Source: Methanofollis fontis
Lineage (GTDB): Archaea; Halobacteriota; Methanomicrobia; Methanomicrobiales; Methanofollaceae
Length of the DNA: 64,000 nt
Assembly: GCF_004297185.1 (NCBI RefSeq)
Contig: NZ_PGCL01000003.1
Span: forward strand, 480,739-544,738
Reading direction: 5' to 3'
The notes under the pieces were generated by a model. The model saw only the letters and a program-made list of their open reading frames with translations, made no database searches and was not told the DNA's origin. The position numbers were made by a program, and so were the translations under genes. Positions 17,076 to 26,383 of this stretch are shown here, piece after piece. How positions within the stretch are numbered: position 1 is the stretch's first letter; each line of letters starts with the position of its first letter.

Positions 17076-18287
17076 ATGTACCGTCTCTCGTGCATCCACT
17101 GCGGTGCCGAATACGCGCCCGGCGAGATCATCTATACCTGCCCGAAATGCGGGCACCTGCTTACCGTCGACCATGATCTTGATGCCATCAGCGTGACGAG
17201 GGAAGACTGGAACAGGCGCCCGATCTCGGTCTGGCGCTACCGGGAACTGCTCCCGGTCACCATCCCGCCCGTCACCCTCCAGGAGGGGGGGACGCCCCTC
17301 TACCACCTGGAGCGGATCGGTCGGGAGCTCGGGCTGCCGCACCTCTATGCCAAGCACGAGGGAATGAATCCGACCGGGTCGTTCAAGGACCGCGGTATGA
17401 CGGTCGGGGTCTCGATGGCCATCCAGCTCGGCATGAAGAGCGTGGCCTGCGCCAGCACCGGCAACACCTCGGCCAGTCTCGCCGCCTATGCGGCGAAGGC
17501 CGGGATTCCGGCGATCGTCCTCCTGCCGGCGGGCAAGGTCGCCCTCGGCAAGGTGGCCCAGGCACTGATGCACGGTGCACGGGTGATCGCCATCAGGGAC
17601 AACTTCGATGTCGCCCTTGCAATGGTGCGGAACCTCTGCATCGAGCAGGGGATCTATCTCCTCAACTCGGTCAACCCCTACCGCCTTGAGGGTCAGAAGA
17701 CCATCGGGTTCGAGGCCATCGACCAGCTCGGTGAGGTTCCGGATCGCATGGTGCTGCCGGTCGGAAACGCCGGCAACATCTCCGCCGTCTATAAGGGGCT
17801 GCGTGAACTCGAACATCTCGGTTTCATCGACCGCCTGCCGATGATGACCGGCATCCAGGCCGCCGGTTCCCAACCGGTCGTGGAGGCAATCTCCGGCGGT
17901 CTCCCGGAGGTCCGGCCCGAGATGCACCCCGAGACCGTCGCCACCGCCATCCGTATCGGCGCCCCGGTCAACGGGGAGAAGGCGCTCATCGCCATCAGGG
18001 AAACCGGAGGAACCGCCGGGTCCGTAACCGATGAGGAAATACTGAGTATGCAGCGGGAACTGGCACAGAAGGAGGGCATCGGTGTGGAACCTGCATCGGC
18101 CGCCTCAGTCGCCGGCATCAAGAAACTTATCGAGGAAGGCGCCATCGACCGGGACGAGCGTATCGTCTGCGTCGTCACCGGGCATCTCCTCAAGGATCCG
18201 GAAACGGTGATCAAACAATGTCCATCTCCAGTCGAGATCGACGCAACCGAGCAGGCATTGCTCTCTGTTGTGCGCTCGTCCTTCTGA
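17076..18287 (+). CDS. thrC: Threonine synthase
   Basis: The 403-residue PLP enzyme converts O-phosphohomoserine to threonine. The N-terminal zinc-ribbon-like segment CIHCGAEYAPGEIIYTCPKC, the PLP lysine K104 in TGSFKDRGM and the phosphate-binding region (VGNAGNIS) identify it. ATG 17076 begins directly at the zinc ribbon. The last 70 bp overlap the start of the following membrane protein gene in another frame. Confidence 0.93.
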   Translation: MYRLSCIHCGAEYAPGEIIYTCPKCGHLLTVDHDLDAISVTREDWNRRPISVWRYRELLPVTIPPVTLQEGGTPLYHLERIGRELGLPHLYAKHEGMNPTGSFKDRGMTVGVSMAIQLGMKSVACASTGNTSASLAAYAAKAGIPAIVLLPAGKVALGKVAQALMHGARVIAIRDNFDVALAMVRNLCIEQGIYLLNSVNPYRLEGQKTIGFEAIDQLGEVPDRMVLPVGNAGNISAVYKGLRELEHLGFIDRLPMMTGIQAAGSQPVVEAISGGLPEVRPEMHPETVATAIRIGAPVNGEKALIAIRETGGTAGSVTDEEILSMQRELAQKEGIGVEPASAASVAGIKKLIEEGAIDRDERIVCVVTGHLLKDPETVIKQCPSPVEIDATEQALLSVVRSSF

Positions 18288-18832
18288 CGGCCCAGGCGAC
18301 GGCCTATAATGCAACCGTGACGGTCCTCCCGGCAGGCGATGCATATGCCGGCGAGGTCAACCTCAGCGATGCGGATACCTACACCTTCTGGGAGCCCGGG
18401 GTACTCGGTGAAAAAATTCCGCTGCAGACGACAAATGTCTCTGTTTCCGGCGATTGTGGGGAAAATTGCAGTTTTTCCTGGCAGGACAGAAACACCATCG
18501 CCTTTTCAGAGGGCAATGTCAGCATCAGGTACGAGGCACCGATCCGTCAGAAGAACCTGCAGCTCCTCTTTGAAGAACCGTCATCCATCACTATCAACCT
18601 TCCAGGGGAATTTGATGTTAGCAACCCGCTCCTCGGGCGGGTGAGCGACGGTGGGGAGATCGCAGAGGAGAACGGAACAACCATCATCCATTATGAAGAC
18701 ACCCGGTTCGCCGAGGTGAGGTTCTACGATCCCGGGCAGGAGCGTCTCCTCCTGATCTTCGGGTCCATCTGGCTCACGGTGGCGGTCGTGCTCCTGGTCC
18801 CCTATCTCCTGATGCGACGCAGGCAAGGCTGA
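18218..18832 (+). CDS. DUF5803-like exported membrane-anchored protein
   Basis: The 204 residues begin with a basic n-region and a signal peptide (AGIALCCALVLLTAQATAY). A beta-rich extracytoplasmic domain with a Cys pair (GDCGENCSF) follows, then one C-terminal transmembrane helix (LLLIFGSIWLTVAVVLLVPYLL) and the basic tail MRRRQG. The layout matches DUF5803 proteins of haloarchaea and methanogens. The start at 18218 lies 70 bp inside thrC but is needed to supply the full signal peptide. Function unknown. Confidence 0.7.
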   Translation: MSISSRDRRNRAGIALCCALVLLTAQATAYNATVTVLPAGDAYAGEVNLSDADTYTFWEPGVLGEKIPLQTTNVSVSGDCGENCSFSWQDRNTIAFSEGNVSIRYEAPIRQKNLQLLFEEPSSITINLPGEFDVSNPLLGRVSDGGEIAEENGTTIIHYEDTRFAEVRFYDPGQERLLLIFGSIWLTVAVVLLVPYLLMRRRQG

Positions 18833-19162
18833 ATTTTTTTTCTCGCAAAAACCGGAGGGAACCCGGATAGCGCATGAATGAGGCGCGCATTTTTCCGTGC
18901 CCCACACATTTTTCATGGGGGGGTCCGCGTGTTCATGCATTCCTCCCCGGCACGCGCACGATAGCGACAGAGGGAGGACCGGGAGGTCAGACTCCTGGAG
19001 GTATGAAAAATCCATATAAATCCAGATATTTCAATTATTTTTTAAAATACTTGATAATCTGGAGATCAAAAAAATAGACAAACTATAATATCAATGAATT
19101 TCAATATGTACAAGCGCCGACCGACCTGACGACCGCAGGCATCAGCAACCGCCTCCAGGACC
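18833..19162. other. Intergenic region with terminator-like T-run and AT-rich promoter
   Basis: Directly after the stop at 18832 a run of T residues (about 18834-18841) looks like a terminator. From 19010 to 19100 the sequence turns AT-rich, with candidate TATA elements (TATAAAT at 19015-19021, TATAATA at about 19085) ahead of the histidine kinase gene. I see no coding signal. Confidence 0.5.
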
Positions 19163-20977
19163 ATGCCTTCAGCACCCCACAATACCCGGAAATACAGGCC
19201 TTTTCTCCACACAGCAATGATCAGTGCATTTCTGATCATCAGCATCACCATCGGCAGCCTTTCCGCCCTCTCGTACCTCCAGGTGAAGGATGAGATCTCC
19301 GGGGCATACACCGACGTCATGGACCAGACCGACGGGATGATCAGGGAGGCGATGGTGCTGGTGATGGGGGGCTGGCCATCCATCGACGAAGAGATGTACG
19401 CCGATCCGACCGCCATCATCGAGCGTCACATCATCAATGCGAGCGGCAGCAGCAAACCTGATACCCGCACACTCGAACAACAGCTGGGGGAACTCTATGG
19501 CAGCAGTGCGGAGATATCGGTCGATGTGGTGGATGTCATCGACCTCCCTGATGCCGCCAAATTCGGGAGAGTCTGGCCGGAATGGCAGGAATCCAGCACG
19601 AACGACGGTGAAATCAGCCGTTCTGCATATATCCTGATGCCCGGCGGCATGTATCTCCTATCGATCCAGATCAGGCTCCCGGAGGATGAGAAGATCCCGG
19701 CACTCTACCAGTACTATACGGTCAGGAGGGCGCAGGAGATCAACCCCATGCTGGAGTCGGTCAGGGTGTTCGACAGCGACGGTCATTTTGTCATGGACTT
19801 CACCGAACCGAGGAACAGTAGCGACGAGACCATCCCTCCCACCGTTCTCGAAGAGATCCTCATCACCGGTTCAGATACCGGGACCGCTGATCCTGCAACC
19901 CATACGACCACCCGGTATCTGATGATCGATGCCGGTCCAGAGTCCCGAGAACCCTGGATCGTCGCCGTCACCTACAATCTCCAGAAGCAGTATGAGGAGA
20001 TCAACGCAGTCCTGATGCTGAACCTTGCGACATGCCTCCTCGGCATCTTCTTCGGCGCCTTTGTCATCCTCGGTCTGCTCAGGTATATCGGACGCCCGAT
20101 CAACGCAATCGTCGATGATGTCGAGATCATCGCACGGGGCGATCTCGATCACCGGATCAGGGAGACCGACGGGCTTGAGTTCTCCCGTCTCGAGCAGAGC
20201 ATCAACCTGATGGTCAGGCACCTGAAAGAAACCATTGAAAGATTGAAGGAGTCCGAAGAGACCGTACGGATCTACAGCGGGAATCTTGAGGGGATGGTGG
20301 AGAAGAGGACCGAACAGCTCCAGCTTGCCAATGAGGAGGTAAACCTCTACATCGATATCCTGCTCCATGATATCAACAACGCAAACACCATGACGCTCGC
20401 CTACCTGGAGCTCCTGAAGGAGGATCTCTCTGGAGAACAGCGGCAGTACGCCGAGCATGCCCTTCAAGGCGCAAAGAAGAGCGTCGCCATCATTAAAAAC
20501 GTGGGCACGATCAGGAAGACCTATGAGAATGAAACCGCCCTCAGGCCGATCAGGCTCGATCCGGTGATCCGGGAAGAGATCGCCCGCAGACCCGACATCA
20601 CCATCCACTATGAGGGGACCGGGGCGGTGGTGCTCGCCGACGATCTCCTGGGCGAGGTGTTTGCGAACCTCATCATCAACAGCCGGAACCACGGAGGAGC
20701 GGAGACAGAGGTCTGGATCAGGGTCCGGAAAGAGGAGGATGGGATCGAGGTCATTGTGGAGGACAACGGACCCGGCATCCCCGACACCCTCAAACCAAAA
20801 GTCTTTGAGCGTTTCACTCGTGGGCAGAGCAGATCGCCGGGCACCGGCCTCGGGCTCCACATCTGCCGTTCTCTGGTGACCTGGTACGGCGGCGCGATCC
20901 GGGCGGAGGACCGCCTCGCAGGGCACCCGGAGGGGGGCGCCTCTATCCGGTTCACCCTTAACGATTTACCGCCGTGA
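19163..20977 (+). CDS. Membrane sensor histidine kinase
   Basis: The 604 residues comprise a first transmembrane helix (ISAFLIISITIGSLSAL), an extracytoplasmic sensing region of about 240 residues, a second helix near residues 282-306, a HAMP linker, a helical linker and the kinase core. The likely phosphoacceptor is H402 in LLHDINN. The HATPase domain has the N-box FANLIINSRNHGG, the G1 box DNGPGIPD and the G2 box GTGLGLHI. No response regulator lies alongside, so it is an orphan. The ligand is unknown. Confidence 0.88.
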   Translation: MPSAPHNTRKYRPFLHTAMISAFLIISITIGSLSALSYLQVKDEISGAYTDVMDQTDGMIREAMVLVMGGWPSIDEEMYADPTAIIERHIINASGSSKPDTRTLEQQLGELYGSSAEISVDVVDVIDLPDAAKFGRVWPEWQESSTNDGEISRSAYILMPGGMYLLSIQIRLPEDEKIPALYQYYTVRRAQEINPMLESVRVFDSDGHFVMDFTEPRNSSDETIPPTVLEEILITGSDTGTADPATHTTTRYLMIDAGPESREPWIVAVTYNLQKQYEEINAVLMLNLATCLLGIFFGAFVILGLLRYIGRPINAIVDDVEIIARGDLDHRIRETDGLEFSRLEQSINLMVRHLKETIERLKESEETVRIYSGNLEGMVEKRTEQLQLANEEVNLYIDILLHDINNANTMTLAYLELLKEDLSGEQRQYAEHALQGAKKSVAIIKNVGTIRKTYENETALRPIRLDPVIREEIARRPDITIHYEGTGAVVLADDLLGEVFANLIINSRNHGGAETEVWIRVRKEEDGIEVIVEDNGPGIPDTLKPKVFERFTRGQSRSPGTGLGLHICRSLVTWYGGAIRAEDRLAGHPEGGASIRFTLNDLPP

Positions 20978-21034
20978 CCCTGAAACGTCACGATAAAAAA
21001 GGCCGAGAACTCCCGGAAAAATAGAGTGAAGAGA

Positions 21035-21931
21035 TTATTTCTTCACTGTAACGTCGATCCCGTATTTTTCAGCGTTCCGGTCTGCGATCGCCTGGATCTT
21101 TGCGATCTCATCAACATTTTTCTCCGGCCTGAAGAGGTGGCGGAAACGCTTCTGCACCGAAAGATACTCCTCGACCGGTTTTCTGTTCACGATCTTCTTC
21201 GCCTTCTCGATCTGGCCGTCCACCATCTCGAAGTTCACCCAGAGACCGGTATCAATGGCGAGTTTCCCGATGTCGATCGTCTTCGCTCCGTCAAAGCCCC
21301 AGCCCGTGCAGCACGGGGTATGGATCTGGATATAACAGGGGCCTTCGGTGTTCACCGCACGCTCGACCTTCCGGATCACGTCATTCGGGTAGGCAATGGA
21401 GGTGGTGGCGACATAGGGGGCACCATGGGCCGCCAGGATCGCCGGCAGGTCCTTCTTGGGACGGGCGTTCCCGGTGGAGCACTTCCCGGCCGGACTCGTC
21501 GTGGTATCGGCATCATAGGGTGTCGCACCCGAGCGCTGGATGCCGGTGTTCATGTAGGCCTCATTGTCGTAGCAGATGTAGGTGATGTCGTGGCCGCGCT
21601 CGAAGGCGCCGGAGATGCAGAGCATCCCGATATCGAAGGTTGCACCGTCACCGCAGATGCAGATGACGTGCTCGTCTCGCCCCTGCATCTTCAGCGAGGA
21701 CTCGACACCCGAGGCAACGGCGGCGGCATTCTCGAACAGAGAGTGAATCCAGGGCACCTTCCATGCGGTCTCCGGATAGGGCGTGGAGAAAACCTCCATG
21801 CATCCTGTCGAAGCCACAACGATCGTATTTTCACCTGAACCCTTGAGGATCAGCCGCCCGGCAAGTGCAGGGCCGCATCCGCCGCAGGCGCGGTGGCCGG
21901 CATCGAAGAGTTCGAGAGATTTGTCCGCCAT
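21035..21931 (-). CDS. porB: Pyruvate:ferredoxin oxidoreductase, beta subunit
   Basis: The 298-residue thiamine-diphosphate subunit shows the cluster-ligating N-terminus GHRACGGCGPALA and the TPP motif GDGATFDIG...CYDNEAYMNTG. The enzyme makes pyruvate from acetyl-CoA, CO2 and reduced ferredoxin, the main carbon-assimilation entry in methanogens. It is the last gene of porCDAB; the start lies 1 bp after the porA stop. Confidence 0.95.
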   Translation of the reverse strand: MADKSLELFDAGHRACGGCGPALAGRLILKGSGENTIVVASTGCMEVFSTPYPETAWKVPWIHSLFENAAAVASGVESSLKMQGRDEHVICICGDGATFDIGMLCISGAFERGHDITYICYDNEAYMNTGIQRSGATPYDADTTTSPAGKCSTGNARPKKDLPAILAAHGAPYVATTSIAYPNDVIRKVERAVNTEGPCYIQIHTPCCTGWGFDGAKTIDIGKLAIDTGLWVNFEMVDGQIEKAKKIVNRKPVEEYLSVQKRFRHLFRPEKNVDEIAKIQAIADRNAEKYGIDVTVKK

Positions 21932-21932
21932 T

Positions 21933-23087
21933 TTAGAGCACCTCCGTTCTCAGACCGTAAAACATGTCGCCCTTCCCGGCTTCGGCAAGAGTGACGATCT
22001 GTGCGATATCCTTCTTCCTGATGTCGCGCCCGCCGAGGGCGACGATATAGTCGAGCACCGGAATGCCGCTGCCATAGAGGGCGTCCTTCACCTCAAGGGC
22101 CACGGCACCCTTGGAGCCGAGGGAGATGTTCTTGTCCAGCACAGCGACCGTGCTCACCCCGCCCAGAGCGGCGGCGACCTCTTCGACCGGGAATGGGCGG
22201 TAGGAACGGATCTTCAGGAGCCCGACGCGCTTTCCGTCGGCACGCATCTCGTCGACGGCGTCCTTCACAGTCCCGCAGATCGAACCCATGGCGACGAGGG
22301 CGGTGTCGGCATCCTCAAGCCGGTAGCCCTCGACCGGGCTGGTGTAGTCCCTGCCGAACTGTTCGGCAAATGCACGGGCGGCGTCGGTGTACACCCCGCG
22401 AGCCCGCTGCATCGCACGGTCCACCTCGTACCTGAACTCCATATAATAATCTGGAGTGGCGTACATCCCCATGCTGATCGGGTCCTTTGCGTCCAGACGC
22501 TGGTAGGGCGTGAAGGGCGGGAGATAGGCGTCCACCTCCTCCTGTGTCGGCATATCGACGGGTTCGTAGGTGTGGGTCAGGATGAAGCCGTCGAAGCAGA
22601 CGAAGGCCGGCAGAAGCACGCCGTGATCCTCGGCAACCCGGTAGGTGATGAAGTGAAGGTCGGAGACCTCCTGTATGTCCTCGGCATAATACTGCAGCCA
22701 TCCTGAGTCACGCAGCGAGATCGAGTCCTGCTGATCGTTCCAGATGCTCAGCGGGGCACCCAGCGAACGGTTGGCGATCGTCATGACGATGGGCAGGCGC
22801 ATGCCCGCCGCATTGAAGCAGACCTCGAACATCAGGGCAAGACCCTGGGAGGTGGTCGCCGAATAGGTCCTCGAACCGGCGGCACTTGCACCGACACAAC
22901 CGGAAAGGGCTGAGAATTCACTTTCCACACAGATATAATCGGCATCCAGTTCACAGTCGGCGACCATGCTGGCGAGCGCCTCGACAATATGGGTCTGGGG
23001 GGTGATCGGGTAGGCCGAGACCACCTGCGGGCGACAGAGTTTCACCGCTTCGGCGACGGCATGGGACCCCTCGATAATCTTCATCAT
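21933..23087 (-). CDS. porA: Pyruvate:ferredoxin oxidoreductase, alpha subunit
   Basis: The 384 residues contain the pyrimidine-binding domain with YPITPQTHIVEALA and VESEFSALSGCVGASAAG, followed by the transketolase C-terminal-like domain ending ...DMFYGLRTEVL. It forms the catalytic heterotetramer with PorB, PorC and PorD. The start is 2 bp downstream of the porD stop. Confidence 0.95.
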   Translation of the reverse strand: MMKIIEGSHAVAEAVKLCRPQVVSAYPITPQTHIVEALASMVADCELDADYICVESEFSALSGCVGASAAGSRTYSATTSQGLALMFEVCFNAAGMRLPIVMTIANRSLGAPLSIWNDQQDSISLRDSGWLQYYAEDIQEVSDLHFITYRVAEDHGVLLPAFVCFDGFILTHTYEPVDMPTQEEVDAYLPPFTPYQRLDAKDPISMGMYATPDYYMEFRYEVDRAMQRARGVYTDAARAFAEQFGRDYTSPVEGYRLEDADTALVAMGSICGTVKDAVDEMRADGKRVGLLKIRSYRPFPVEEVAAALGGVSTVAVLDKNISLGSKGAVALEVKDALYGSGIPVLDYIVALGGRDIRKKDIAQIVTLAEAGKGDMFYGLRTEVL

Positions 23088-23089
23088 GG

Positions 23090-23350
23090 TTATTTCTCCT
23101 CCTGCACCATCTCGATGTCATCAGCCGGGCATTCCTCGGCACAGAGGCCGCAGCCCTTGCAGTAGTCCAGATCGGGTATGAAAAATCCGTCCTCATCTTC
23201 TTTCACGCACCCTTCCGGACAGACGATCTCACAGAGACCGCATTTCGTGCAGGTCTGATGCTTGAAGACAGGTTTGAACACCCGCCACGAACCGGTCTTA
23301 TTGTCCCGTGCCCGTCCGGGTCGTGCGGCGCAGCCGACATTGAGCGCCAT
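23090..23350 (-). CDS. porD: Pyruvate:ferredoxin oxidoreductase, delta (ferredoxin-like) subunit
   Basis: The 86-residue polyferredoxin subunit has two 4Fe-4S motifs, CTKCGLCEIVC and CKGCGLCAEEC, after a short basic N-terminal extension. It passes electrons between ferredoxin and the TPP site. The ATG follows the porC stop with no spacer. Confidence 0.95.
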   Translation of the reverse strand: MALNVGCAARPGRARDNKTGSWRVFKPVFKHQTCTKCGLCEIVCPEGCVKEDEDGFFIPDLDYCKGCGLCAEECPADDIEMVQEEK

Positions 23351-23893
23351 TCAGGCCTCCCCCTTCACGAGTTTGTAGGCATGCGAGGCCGCCGCCACGT
23401 TTTTCTCACCGAGTTTTCCGGGGAAACGGGCCATCAGGGCTTTCTCCAGTGCCGGCAGCTCGATCTCGCCGGTTGCCGCTGCAAATGCTCCCATCAGTGT
23501 CGTATTTGTGATCGGGACGCCCAGGATCTCAAGAGCGATGCCGGTGGCGTCGATTTTGATCAGGTTCACCCCCGCGGGAACATTGCCGGGGAGGTCGTGT
23601 TCGGTATTGACAATGGCGATGCCACCCTCCTTCATCCCGCCAAAGACATCGACATCCTTGATCAGGGTGCTGTCCTGGACGATGATGTAATCGGGTTCGT
23701 AGACCTGACTCCGCAGGCGGATCTTCTCGTCGCTGAACCGGACGAACGCCTGCACAGGGGCACCGCGCCGTTCGACTCCAAATGCAGGAAAAGCCTGCGA
23801 ATAGACGCCGCCCTCAAATGCCGCGACGGCAATCAGTTCGGCAGCAGTGACAGAACCCTGTCCACCCCTGCCATGGATGCGTAACTCTCTCAA
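23351..23893 (-). CDS. porC: Pyruvate:ferredoxin oxidoreductase, gamma subunit
   Basis: The 180-residue gamma subunit begins with the family sequence (M)RELRIHGRGGQGSVTAAE. That N-terminus requires the TTG at 23893 as start codon; no ATG or GTG is suitably placed. It is the first gene of porCDAB. A TATA-like element (GGTTTAAAAT on the - strand, about 23980-23989) lies upstream in the 164-bp gap. Confidence 0.93.
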   Translation of the reverse strand: MRELRIHGRGGQGSVTAAELIAVAAFEGGVYSQAFPAFGVERRGAPVQAFVRFSDEKIRLRSQVYEPDYIIVQDSTLIKDVDVFGGMKEGGIAIVNTEHDLPGNVPAGVNLIKIDATGIALEILGVPITNTTLMGAFAAATGEIELPALEKALMARFPGKLGEKNVAAASHAYKLVKGEA

Positions 23894-23979
23894 TCAGAAT
23901 ACCCCACTTAATTTATCATGATGAATCGTTAAGAAAGTTGTGCCGGAAACAATCCTTCGAGATTCCATGAATAAAACGG

Positions 23980-23989
23980 ATTTTAAACC
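23980..23989 (-). promoter_or_regulatory. Candidate TATA box of the porCDAB operon
   Basis: Read on the - strand the sequence is GGTTTAAAAT, lying in the 164-bp gap between marker 12 and porC. With a 25-nt offset the transcript would start near 23960 and have a leader of roughly 65 nt. Confidence 0.45.
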
Positions 23990-24057
23990 CCAATTACGCT
24001 GGAAACAGGATTGCCGATCCTCTAAATTGCCCTGATCTATCTTTAGTGTTGTGGGTG

Positions 24058-24930
24058 TCAGAGGTCAATAGGAAGACCAAGAACAGGTGAACCAGTTGTA
24101 AACACGTCCCGTGCGATCCGGGCAAGCCCCTGTGCCGCACACCACTCGTCATACACGGCAACCTCCCGCCCGAGGAGGTCTGTCACCTCTCCGGCGACAA
24201 CCGGCGCCTTCGATCCAGCAAGTGCGATCCTGGCATCGGGATTCAGCAGGAGCATGGCGGCGCACTCCATCGCCGCAAACATCGCGATCGTCCTGTCCTG
24301 CTCCGCAGGCGGGAGGGTGTGGGCGACGCCGGCATGGAGAAAGGCGTCGTTTGCCGTTTCGATCCCGGCATCGATCCGGCGGATCGCATCCACGTCCAGC
24401 GCCCCGTGCCGGGTGCCGGGGGCAAAGATGCAGGCGTCGAAGGCGCCGACGATTTTTCCATCAGTGACCAGGGTCGTCACCGTGTTCGAGGAGGTGTCGC
24501 AGACCACCACGTCCGGACCCAGGTCATGGCAGACCTCATAGGCGATGCCTATCTTCTCCGGACTGGTCTGGTGGGAGTATGCCTTGAACCTGGGATCGGT
24601 CGGCGAACCCCGGTGAATCCCCGGGATCACCACGGCCGGAAGACCGCTCCTTTCAATCTCGTCAAAGACGCGGGTGCCCCCGCCGATGTGCTTGCCCGCA
24701 CCCTCCCGCGAGATGACGCCGCGATTCTCGACCCGGCGGATATCCGTGATCGCCGCAATGCCGTCCCCCATCGAGTAGCAGACCGCAACCCCGTCGATCC
24801 GGTCGAGCGGGCAGAGTCGTGACAGGTCGGTGAACGAGAAACTACGGGCCTCTTCCCGCGATATCTTGAAGTGATCGCCCTCAGACGCAAAACGCATGGC
24901 CGTCGTGCCATGATCGATCCCGATGAACAT
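24058..24930 (-). CDS. Methanogenesis marker protein 12
   Basis: The 290 residues open with MFIGIDHGTTAMRFA, an ASKHA (sugar kinase/Hsp70/actin) phosphate-1 motif, and continue with VVCDTSSNTVTTLVTDGKI as the phosphate-2 strand. The whole matches the methanogen-restricted family TIGR03281 (marker 12) as I remember it. The biochemical role is unknown. The start is only 33 bp from that of the divergent epimerase gene. Confidence 0.75.
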   Translation of the reverse strand: MFIGIDHGTTAMRFASEGDHFKISREEARSFSFTDLSRLCPLDRIDGVAVCYSMGDGIAAITDIRRVENRGVISREGAGKHIGGGTRVFDEIERSGLPAVVIPGIHRGSPTDPRFKAYSHQTSPEKIGIAYEVCHDLGPDVVVCDTSSNTVTTLVTDGKIVGAFDACIFAPGTRHGALDVDAIRRIDAGIETANDAFLHAGVAHTLPPAEQDRTIAMFAAMECAAMLLLNPDARIALAGSKAPVVAGEVTDLLGREVAVYDEWCAAQGLARIARDVFTTGSPVLGLPIDL

Positions 24931-24963
24931 ACCAGTACTCCTATAGCATTGGAGGGCTATTCA

Positions 24964-25902
24964 ATGGTAATGTTCAGCATAGTCACCGGCGGTGCCGGTT
25001 TCATCGGGTCGCACACCGTCGACGTCCTGGCAGGGCGCGGCGACGAGGTCGTGGTCATCGACAACCTGAGTGCGGGATCGACCGACAATATCGCAGAACA
25101 CCTGAAATCAGGGACAGTACGGCTGGTCCAGGCCGATTTGCTCGATGACGGATGGCAGGCGATCCTTGACGGTGCCGACCGTGTCTATCACATCGCCGCC
25201 GACCCGGACGTCCGGGGGAGCGCACAGGCGCCGGGCGGACAGGTGCAGAACAATATCGTGGCGACCCAGCGGGTGCTGGACGCCATGCGAGAGCACAGCG
25301 TCCCGGAACTCGTCTTTACCTCCACCTCCACCGTCTATGGCGAGGCGAAAACGATCCCGACCCCTGAGCACTACACCCCCATGTACCCCATCTCAGTCTA
25401 TGGGGCGTCCAAACTCGCCTGCGAGGCCCTGATCTCCGCCTATGCCCACTCATTCTCGATGCAGGCGTGGATCTTCAGGTTCGCCAACATCATCGGCGAA
25501 CGGAGCGGTCATGGGGTGATCACCGATTTCATCAGGAAACTCCGGGAGAACCCGAAAGAACTGGAGATCCTGGGGGACGGACGGCAGACGAAGTCCTACC
25601 TCGACGTCCGCGAGTGTGTCGGCGGTTTCGAGTACGCCGTCGCCCATGCTGATGAGACGGTCAACACCTTTAATATCGGTTCGGAGGACTGGATCGACGT
25701 CGTATCCATCGCCGACATCATCGTCGAGGAGATGGGGCTCTCAGACGTCGCCTACCGCTTCACCGGCGGGGCGCGCGGCTGGGTGGGGGACGTGCCGCGG
25801 ATGCAGCTCTCCGTCGATGCGATGAAGGGCCTCGGGTGGACGCCGGCGCTCGGTTCAGAGGAGAGCGTGCGAACGACTGTCCGCGCCATACTGCAGGGAT
25901 GA
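24964..25902 (+). CDS. NAD-dependent nucleotide-sugar epimerase/dehydratase
   Basis: The 312-residue extended short-chain dehydrogenase has the NAD-binding motif VTGGAGFIGSHTVDVL, the catalytic pair YxxxK in VYGASKLACEA and the TSTSTVYGE strand of UDP-glucose 4-epimerase-like enzymes. GGAGG at 24950-24954 supports ATG 24964. Products likely feed surface glycans. Its promoter must lie within the divergent marker 12 gene. Confidence 0.85.
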   Translation: MVMFSIVTGGAGFIGSHTVDVLAGRGDEVVVIDNLSAGSTDNIAEHLKSGTVRLVQADLLDDGWQAILDGADRVYHIAADPDVRGSAQAPGGQVQNNIVATQRVLDAMREHSVPELVFTSTSTVYGEAKTIPTPEHYTPMYPISVYGASKLACEALISAYAHSFSMQAWIFRFANIIGERSGHGVITDFIRKLRENPKELEILGDGRQTKSYLDVRECVGGFEYAVAHADETVNTFNIGSEDWIDVVSIADIIVEEMGLSDVAYRFTGGARGWVGDVPRMQLSVDAMKGLGWTPALGSEESVRTTVRAILQG

Positions 25903-25903
25903 A

Positions 25904-26383
25904 ATGGACCTGACCGCCACGATCCTGCTCGCCCTCCAGAGCGCCCTCCCCCTCTGGGAGTCGCGGTATGCGATACCTCTCGCCATACAGGGAGGGTATC
26001 CTCCCCTTGCCGCCTTTGTGGTCGGTTTCGGGAGCAACCTTGCCGTGGTCATCGTGCTCCTCCTCCTCCTCGAACCGGTCTCCGAGTTCCTGATGGCGCA
26101 TTCCCGGATCTTCGCCCGGTTCTTCGAGTGGCTGTTTGCACGAACGCGACGGCACACTGAGCGTTTCGAACGCTGGGGGGCGCTCGCCCTCATCCCCTTT
26201 GTTGCCGTGCCGCTGCCGGTGACCGGGTCCTGGACGGCCTGCGCGGCGGCGTTCGTCTTCGGGATCCGGTTCCGTTACGCCCTGCCGACGATTGCAGCCG
26301 GCATGATCGTTGCGATCGCCATCACTACCATTACCATGCTCGGGATCACATCTGTATCAGGAATGTTCGGAGGAAATCCATGA
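25904..26383 (+). CDS. Small multidrug export-like membrane protein (COG2426)
   Basis: The 159 residues show four hydrophobic segments. The family pattern begins SALPLWESRYAIPLAIQGGYPP and has a second signature VPLPVTGSWTACAAAFVFG. The family is annotated as putative small multi-drug export protein; transport has not been established. It starts 1 bp after the epimerase stop and ends overlapping apgM as ATGA. Confidence 0.8.
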   Translation: MDLTATILLALQSALPLWESRYAIPLAIQGGYPPLAAFVVGFGSNLAVVIVLLLLLEPVSEFLMAHSRIFARFFEWLFARTRRHTERFERWGALALIPFVAVPLPVTGSWTACAAAFVFGIRFRYALPTIAAGMIVAIAITTITMLGITSVSGMFGGNP

